The position numbers and the translations under genes are program-made. Below, piece after piece: positions 58,862 through 64,000 of a DNA stretch of 64,000 nt. The notes below the pieces were generated by a model. The model had not been told where the DNA came from, did not search any database, and was given only the letters and a program-made list of their open reading frames with translations. The DNA is from Eopsaltria australis. Taxonomy: Eukaryota; Chordata; Aves; Passeriformes; Petroicidae. The DNA lies in contig JAVTVJ010000117.1 of the NCBI GenBank assembly GCA_034509425.1, positions 3,267,675 through 3,331,674 on the forward strand, given 5' to 3'. Positions within the stretch are counted from its first letter, which is position 1, and the number at the start of each line of letters is the position of its first letter.

Positions 58862-59605
58862 ACCTCTGACGACACTACACCATTAGAGCCTAGAAACATC
58901 CAACACCAACAGCTTTATCCAGGAGACTTATCACCTACACCATTTGAGAGACTCCAATTGGTGAGTGCTTTTGTTGAACATATAACGCGTGATGACACCC
59001 AACGTGTTCCTGCGACAATTAAAAATCCACCCATGACACCCGTGACTGTATTAATTATTGGTGACTCAAATAAGAGTCCACCGGGGATCTTTGTGATTCC
59101 TGAAGTTAAGACTTACGCACCGGGGAAGAACATTGCAGTGACCATACAACCCAACCACATACCATGGTTTCTTCCAAAAGGTACCTGGCTGGCACACGCG
59201 ATTGTGCTGCCCGAGAATATACCTAGAAATGCTCGCACACCGTGTGTGTGGTGGACAAGTGTTGTGGGAAAAGACAAGCCTGTTTTTCAATGTAGACTGC
59301 GAAATGGGCATTCCGAAATAGATCAAGTGGGAATGCTAGATACAGGCGCCGACGTCACTGTTATAGCAGAGACAGAATGGCCAGCGGAATGGGGAACAAA
59401 ACCTTCCCCAGGAAACTTAGTTGGAGTGGGTGGCCAAATTACCCCAAAAAGGAGCCTCACAAACATCTCCATTGAGGGTCCGGAAGGACGGGTAGCTTGC
59501 GTAAAACCCTATATTGTCCCCTCAGGTTTTACGTTATGGGGAAGGGACGCGATGGCACAATGGGGCGCGAGACTAGAAATTCCTTTTACACCCCAGAATT
59601 TCTAG
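58805..59605 (+). CDS. pro: Pro: dUTPase-like remnant and aspartic protease
   Basis: Entered by the -1 shift at 58802-58808; the ATG at 58739 lies before the shift site and is not needed. The region at about 58960-59220 (for example [32 protein letters not shown]) resembles in position and beta-strand pattern the dUTPase domain that betaretroviruses carry before protease. I see none of its catalytic motifs, so it is degenerate or only structurally similar. From about 59250 the retropepsin follows: active site LDTGADVTV (DTGA at 59339-59350), flap GVGGQ, and the C-terminal WGRDAM. These are the elements of a functional aspartic protease that matures Gag and Gag-Pro-Pol. No G-patch domain follows; the frame ends at TAG 59603. 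Confidence 0.9.
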   Translation, partial: KPGWEREAASRSFNQLRTATSDDTTPLEPRNIQHQQLYPGDLSPTPFERLQLVSAFVEHITRDDTQRVPATIKNPPMTPVTVLIIGDSNKSPPGIFVIPEVKTYAPGKNIAVTIQPNHIPWFLPKGTWLAHAIVLPENIPRNARTPCVWWTSVVGKDKPVFQCRLRNGHSEIDQVGMLDTGADVTVIAETEWPAEWGTKPSPGNLVGVGGQITPKRSLTNISIEGPEGRVACVKPYIVPSGFTLWGRDAMAQWGARLEIPFTPQNF

Positions 59606-59706
59606 TTGGGGCCACTGCGGCGCGCTCCACCCCACCTATCAAGTGGCTCACTGACACACCGGTGAGGGTGGAGCAGTGGCCCCTCAGAGGAGAGAAGTTG
59701 CGCGCC
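59596..59706 (+). promoter_or_regulatory. Pro-pol -1 frameshift signal with long stem and possible pseudoknot
   Basis: G AAT TTC at 59596-59602 lies directly before the pro stop TAG in the pro frame. It is not a textbook heptamer, but it has the same kind of imperfect P-site as the MMTV pro-pol site. After 5 bases, GGGGCCACTGC (59608-59618) pairs perfectly with GCAGTGGCCCC (59673-59683). Inside, CTCCACCC (59625) can pair with GGGTGGAG (59666). GGCGCGC (59619-59625) is complementary to GCGCGCC at 59700-59706, giving a possible pseudoknot. A -1 move here enters the pol frame reading [10 protein letters not shown]. Confidence 0.85.
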
Positions 59707-59937
59707 CTAGAAGACCTTGTTGCCGAACAACTGGCTAAGGGTCACATTGTGCCATCGTCCAGCCCCTGGAACACTCCAGTTTTTGTTATCAAAAAAACCA
59801 AAAAAGAACGAGTGGCGGCTGCTACAAGATCTAAGAGCAGTGAACAAAGTGATGGAGGAAATGGGCCCCCTCCAACCAGGTCTCCCATCACCTGCAATGT
59901 TACCGCAGAATTGGCCTCTAGCTATAATAGACATTAA
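59605..59937 (+). CDS. pol: Pol, short first part (start of reverse transcriptase)
   Basis: This is the frame entered by the shift at 59596-59602. It encodes the RT entry segment with the typical pattern VEQWPL and [15 protein letters not shown], expected in the fingers domain. After the two A runs at 59791-59797 and 59800-59805 the RT-like sequence continues one frame further. This frame then reads unrelated residues until its stop at 59935. The lesion is therefore a one-base gain or two-base loss within or next to a poly-A stretch, a common place for real slippage and for sequencing error. Confidence 0.85.
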   Translation, partial: VGATAARSTPPIKWLTDTPVRVEQWPLRGEKLRALEDLVAEQLAKGHIVPSSSPWNTPVFVIKKTKKERVAAATRSKSSEQSDGGNGPPPTRSPITCNVTAELASSYNRH

Positions 59938-62347
59938 GGACTGCTTTTTTAGTATTCCTTTGCACCCTGACGACGCGTCGAAATTTGCATTTTCAGTGCC
60001 TTCCATGAACCGGGAGGCACCGATGAGACATTATCATTGGCTCGTATTGCCTCAAGGAATGAAAAAGTCCCCAGCAATTTGCCAATGGTATGTCTCGGAG
60101 GTGCTCTCCCCGGTTAGGAAAACCTTTCCACAGTCAAAGATTTATCATTATATGGACGATGTACTAGTGTGCTCACCTAACCGAGAGACTCTAGACTCTG
60201 CCTTAAAGGAGGTTGTCAAGGCCATCGAGGACGTGGGAATGCAAGTACATCCCGAAAAGAGACAGAGGATGCCACCTTGGAAGTACTTGGGAATGAAGAT
60301 CCAGGAGACAACAGTAACACCGCAGTTGCTGAAGTTAGAGCAGCATCCGTCAACTTTGCGCGAACTTCATCAACTGTGTGGATCGATACACTGGATCAGG
60401 CCGCTCCTCGGACTGAAAACTTCAGAGTTGTCACCTTTATTTGAGCTGCTACGAGGAGGACAAGCCCTAGACGCCCCAATAGCCGTGACACCAGAGGCCG
60501 AACAGGTCATCAAGAAGGTAATGTTTACGATCTCCCCAAAACACGCACACAGAATTAACCCGATTCTCCCGTACCGATTTATGGTACTGGGAAAGACACC
60601 AAGGTATTATGGTCTCATTTTTCAGTGGGACGAGGGGGTCAAGGAGTCGCTCCTAATCGTGGAGTGGATTTTCTTGCCTCACACATCGTCCAAGACAATA
60701 ACAAGGCCACAGGAATTGGGGGCCGAGCTGATCATTAAGGCTCGGCACCGGCTCCGTGTACTAGCAGGATGTGATTTTGCGTACATCCAAGTTCCTTGGA
60801 AGCAGAATAGTTTTGAAGAAGTGCTCCAAGAAAGTGAGGACCTCCAGCTTGCCCTCGAAAATTACTCAGGCAAAATTGGCAACCAAAAGCTAAAACACCA
60901 ATTGTTCAATACTGAGTTTAAATTGGCTCCTGATGTGGCTCAAAGTAAAACACCAATTAAGAATGCTCTAACAGTTTTTACAGATGGCTCTGGCTCTTCT
61001 CATAAGTCGGTGTTGACTTGGAGAGATCAAGAGACCCTCCAGTGGGACGAAGAAGTTCAGATAGTTGAGGGTTCCCCTCAAATAGCTGAACTAGCTGCTG
61101 TAGTTAGAGTGTTTGAGAGGTTTGAGGAACTGCCACTCAACATCGTAACTGATTCGGCATATGTGGCAGGAGTAGTTTCTAGAGCAGAGCATTCCTTACT
61201 GAGAGAGGTCCCAAATAAAAAATTATTTGGTTTGCTTGCGCGGCTCGTAATGTTATTGTCCCACCGCCAGCATCAATATTTTGTGATGCACATAAGATCG
61301 CATTCTGGCTTGCCAGGTTTTATATCTGAAGGCAATGTGAGAGCCGATGCTCTGGCGATGCCTGTGATGAAGTGTACCGTACCTGACACATTCGCACAGG
61401 CTCGCCTTAGCCATCAATTCTTTCACCAGAATGCGCCAGCACTCCGTAGGATGTTTCACCTATCCTTGGAGCAAGCTAAGGCAATAGTGGCCACATGTCC
61501 ATCATGTCAATCCTATCAAATACCTACATTCAACGCAGGAGTCAACCCTCGGGGGTTGAACTCCAATGAGATTTGGCAATCAGATGTCACCCATTTTACA
61601 CCTTTCGGGAAGTTGAAATATATACACGTGTCAGTAGACACATTTTCAGGCGCTCTCTTCGCCTCGGCTCCTGCCGGAGAGAAGGCGAGAGATGCCAAAA
61701 AACATTTTACTATGGCATTTGCAGTTTTGGGAATTCCAAAACAGATTAAAACAGACAACGGACCGGCGTATGTATCTGCCTCCTTGCGTCAGTTTTTTCA
61801 AAAATGGGGAGTAGAACATACGACCGGAATTCCACATTCTCCGTCGGGACAAGCGTTAGTTGAGAGGAAACATCAAGATATTAAACGCATCCTTACACAG
61901 CAGCGGGGAGAGGCAGGAGAGAAGTCGCCTGTTGAGCACCTCTGCAAGGCTCTGTTTACGTTAAATTTTTTAAATTGCTCTGATAGTGAGCCAACTCCCC
62001 CCGTCTTCCGGCATTTCATGAATTCGACAAATTCCAAATTGACAGAAAGACCGCCGGTGCTGTTTAAGGATCCGCAGAGTCATCAAATTCTAGGTCCCGC
62101 ACCGTTAATCGTCTGGGGGAGGGGGTATGCATGTGTCTCCACCCCAGGCGGTCCGCGGTGGATTCCGGCAAAAAATGTGAAGCCGTATGTGGAGGATCGT
62201 GGGAAAGACAAGGATAAGAGCGACAACAATCCATCAGTCGCATGGAAAAGAAGAAAAAGAAGAAATGGAAAGGGAAAGGACTTACCTGATATGACGTGTA
62301 CCGATCAGCGACCAGCGAATACCAGACAGAGAAGCCATAGTTTATGA
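59806..62347 (+). CDS. pol: Pol, main part: reverse transcriptase, RNase H, integrase
   Basis: Copies viral RNA to DNA and inserts it. This frame is open from before 59717, but RT-like sequence begins only after the A runs near 59806, with [13 protein letters not shown] motifs include [13 protein letters not shown] and the catalytic YMDD at 60149-60160. RNase H shows FTDGSG (Asp at 60983), AELAA, TDSAYV and a late H...D pair. Integrase has the HHCC zinc site (first His 61412, CPSC 61496-61507). Its catalytic triad is Asp 61583, Asp 61754 and Glu 61862, with exactly 35 residues between the last two. A C-terminal [10 protein letters not shown] element and a basic tail (KRRKRR) follow. Apart from the upstream break no stop interrupts it, so all catalytic sites are kept. 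ATG 59717 is not a native start. Confidence 0.95.
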
Positions 62348-62414
62348 TTAACTCCTCTACGACACTCCCTCTAAGACTACCCTGTGTTCCAACCCCATAT
62401 CCCTTCACTTACCT

Positions 62415-62445
62415 TATTCTCCTTGTTTATATCCCAACCTAACAG
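62415..62445 (+). promoter_or_regulatory. Probable env splice acceptor
   Basis: A pyrimidine-rich stretch (TTATTCTCCTTGTTTATATC) leads through CCAACCTAACAG to a potential cleavage after 62445. The spliced RNA from the donor at 56474 would then meet only one short upstream ATG before env. A weaker AG at 62586 is an alternative. Confidence 0.5.
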
Positions 62446-62480
62446 TCCCGTAATAACCCTATCCCACCTTGTATCCTAAT

Positions 62481-62502
62481 TTAAGTAAAAGACAAGGGGG
62501 AG
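62481..62502 (+). promoter_or_regulatory. Second polypurine-like tract upstream of env
   Basis: This tract is identical at 20 of 22 positions to the one that precedes the 3' LTR at 63821-63842, including the preceding TTAA and the core AAGGGGGAG. It could be a relic of an earlier 3' end or a second plus-strand primer. See the finding on env acquisition. Confidence 0.75.
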
Positions 62503-62599
62503 GCGGAGAGGAGTTGAAAAGAATCAGAAAATTGAAAAATTGTTTTGGTTTGATTCAAAAGTTATTCATGTTTGTTTTGATATTAGATTTAAAGGATCC

Positions 62600-63949
62600 A
62601 TGACAATGAAAACCACGGGAGTCATCATGGCCCTGATGTGGGTGATGCTGAACGTCCTGCCCCGAATCGAAGGATGGCTTGTACAACAGCCACAAGAGAA
62701 TATCTGGATCACGTTAGCCAAAGCCATAAACCAAGACAGCATGTGTTTGAGTATGGGTGCAACTTCAGATCCCATGTCGACCTGCCTAGTAGGTATCCCC
62801 CTGCGAATGAATGACACCTCCTTCGCAGGTAAAAGGCCCGAACCTGTTGACAACTGGGATGCGTGGATGAGGACCCTTCCCCATGCACCAGAGGAGCCCC
62901 AAGAATGGGCACTGTTGGGGTCCTCCAAAGCTGACTTTTGTATCAATTTTGACTACTTCCCTAAGTGGGAAGATGCTAAAATATTTGGAGGATATGATAA
63001 AATTCCATACAAGGATGTGCATCCCCTAAAAAGATCAGTGTACAGTCTTGAAAATTGGTGTAACTATACCACGAGATCTGTCCTCAAACGGTCCAAGTCC
63101 ACGCCCGTCCCGAAGACTCTCCCCTCCGGCGTATTCTTTATCTGTGGAGATAGAGTCTGGGCTGGGATACCGTCCCGTCTTTCAGGTGGGCCATGCACGT
63201 TGGGCCAACTCACCCTCATGACCCCCAACAAGACCCAAATTCTTGAATGGAGAAAATTCTATAATCTGACCCGTCAAAGAAGATCACTCAGAATTTGGGA
63301 CGAAAGTTGCAATTCGGCTGTTGAACATTGGAGTTTTTCAAAGAGGGTGGCTGCCTCCATATTCGTGCCCTGGGTGGCGGCAGCTTAGGCCTTGGGGGAA
63401 TTAGGCCATTTAGAGTGTTGGCTTGGCAGACAAGCCAACCTCACGTCCTGGGCATTGACCCAGCTGCTGGAAGATAAGGACACTACTAGGCACGCCACCC
63501 TGCAGAACAGGGCGGCGATTGACTTTCTCCTTCTCGCACACGGGCACGGGTGCGCGGACTTTGAAGGGATGTGTTGTATGAACTTATCATCCCATTCAAA
63601 AAGCATCCATGCAACGCTACAAGAACTGCAAGGACAATTCACTCAACTAAGGACTGAAAGTAAAGACTGGTTGGACCATCTAATGAGTGACTGGGGCATT
63701 TCAAAATGGGGCATGGACTTGTTGAAATCTATTTTATGGATCCTAATCGTCATCGTTATCGTGTTAAGTATGTTTGGTTGCTTAAAAAATATTCTAGTAT
63801 CGTTAGTACAACGGGCTTTTTTAAATAAAAGAAAAGGGGGAGATGTGGCAGTTGTCAATATAGAAACGAGACCTAGGGGCTTGAGGACTTCCTGGTGGAT
63901 TGGTCCATTGGGGAGTCGCCCCCCTGCTATAAAAACATCCATGGTTTAG
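62600..63949 (+). pseudogene. env: Env glycoprotein gene with one in-frame amber stop
   Basis: Surface and transmembrane glycoprotein precursor. ATG 62600 (or 62606) starts a hydrophobic signal peptide of about 24 residues. SU is short, about 200 residues after the signal, with N-glycosylation motifs NDT, NYT, NKT and NLT. A furin site RQRR lies at 63272-63283. TM follows in the same frame, but TAG at 63386-63388 (codon 263) interrupts it after a hydrophobic stretch resembling the fusion peptide. Beyond it lie a heptad-like region, the segment RAAIDFLLLAHGHGC, the CX6CC motif (63551-63577) and a membrane span at about 63731-63785. The TM segment closely resembles avian leukosis-type alpharetroviruses. 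The tail reads through the polypurine tract into the LTR and stops at 63947. Without readthrough only SU and the fusion peptide would be made. Confidence 0.9.
63821..63843 (+). promoter_or_regulatory. 3' polypurine tract
   Basis: AAAAGAAAAGGGGGAGA directly precedes the TG of the 3' LTR, the position and composition required for the plus-strand primer. It is simultaneously coding for the end of Env (residues KRKGGD). Confidence 0.93.
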
Positions 63950-64000
63950 CCTGGTTGTAGTCACACCCCAGTTAACACCCAAAGTTGACACCCCTTGTTC
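63844..64000 (+). repeat. 3' LTR, first 157 bases only
   Basis: Matches 5' LTR positions 55523-55679 with two differences: C at 55588 versus T at 63909, and T at 55650 versus G at 63971. The rest lies outside the window, so the target duplication and full divergence cannot be seen. The first 106 bases also encode the end of the Env tail. Confidence 0.97.

Larger units (their letters stand above)
62348..62599 (+). other. Pol-env intergenic region
   Basis: 250 bases without coding content. The first part is pyrimidine-rich and contains a good splice acceptor. It is followed by a polypurine-like tract at 62481-62502. An 11-codon upstream frame (ATG 62568) ends in a TGA that overlaps the env ATG at 62600. 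Confidence 0.7.
55523..64000 (+). mobile_element. Full-length endogenous retrovirus, betaretrovirus-like, env-bearing
   Basis: The parts are in order: 5' LTR, PBS, leader with splice donor, gag, pro, pol, env, polypurine tract and the beginning of the 3' LTR, which is cut by the window end. The tRNA-Lys primer site, the three-frame gag/pro/pol layout with a separate pro frame, and the Gag architecture point to a class II (betaretrovirus-like) element. The TM part of Env is of alpharetrovirus type. Two mismatches in 157 overlapping LTR bases indicate a young insertion. Visible lesions are a capsid frame break, a frame break near the start of RT and an amber codon in env. The estimated total length, with a complete 3' LTR, is close to 9 kb. 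Confidence 0.97.

Overview
The window reads as nuclear DNA of a bird, probably a songbird. It is AT-rich and gene-poor. It carries about two dozen CR1 LINE fragments truncated at the 5' side, on both strands, with the characteristic GAATCATAGAAT-type 3' tails. It also carries short simple repeats and avian-type endogenous retroviruses. I see no convincing host protein-coding exon and no RNA gene; the species and chromosome cannot be fixed from sequence alone.

Layout: positions 1-55522 are intergenic or intronic DNA with scattered CR1 pieces. Two places stand out. At 20824-21454 there is a minus-strand retroviral LTR with a polypurine tract and a GC-rich internal remnant reaching to about 22200. 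At 44393-45910 two CR1 copies face each other across a 560 bp array grown from a CR1 3' tail (44702-45262), with a superimposed period of about 185-189 bp. Long stretches (24.1-29.7, 30.5-37.4 and 46.0-54.4 kb) hold no element I can recognise.

Positions 55523-64000 are a nearly complete, young, plus-strand provirus; its 3' LTR runs off the window. Order: 650 bp 5' LTR, tRNA-Lys primer-binding site, leader with splice donor, gag, pro, pol, a polypurine-like tract, env, the true polypurine tract, 3' LTR. Gag, pro and pol lie in three successive -1 frames, as in betaretroviruses. Both frame junctions show a shift site with a strong downstream stem and a possible pseudoknot. The transmembrane part of Env is of the alpharetrovirus type (CX6CC), so the provirus is a mosaic. 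The env module is bracketed by two nearly identical polypurine tracts, which suggests how it was acquired.

The provirus has three visible lesions: a frame break in the capsid part of gag, a frame break in a poly-A stretch near the start of reverse transcriptase, and one amber stop in env between the fusion peptide and the rest of TM. Catalytic motifs of protease, reverse transcriptase, RNase H and integrase are present. The visible LTR overlap differs at 2 of 157 positions, so the insertion is evolutionarily recent. The most unusual local feature is an array of eight 36 bp units inside gag; each encodes a Gly-rich dodecapeptide and, in RNA, can fold into a 7 bp hairpin capped by a GNRA-type tetraloop.
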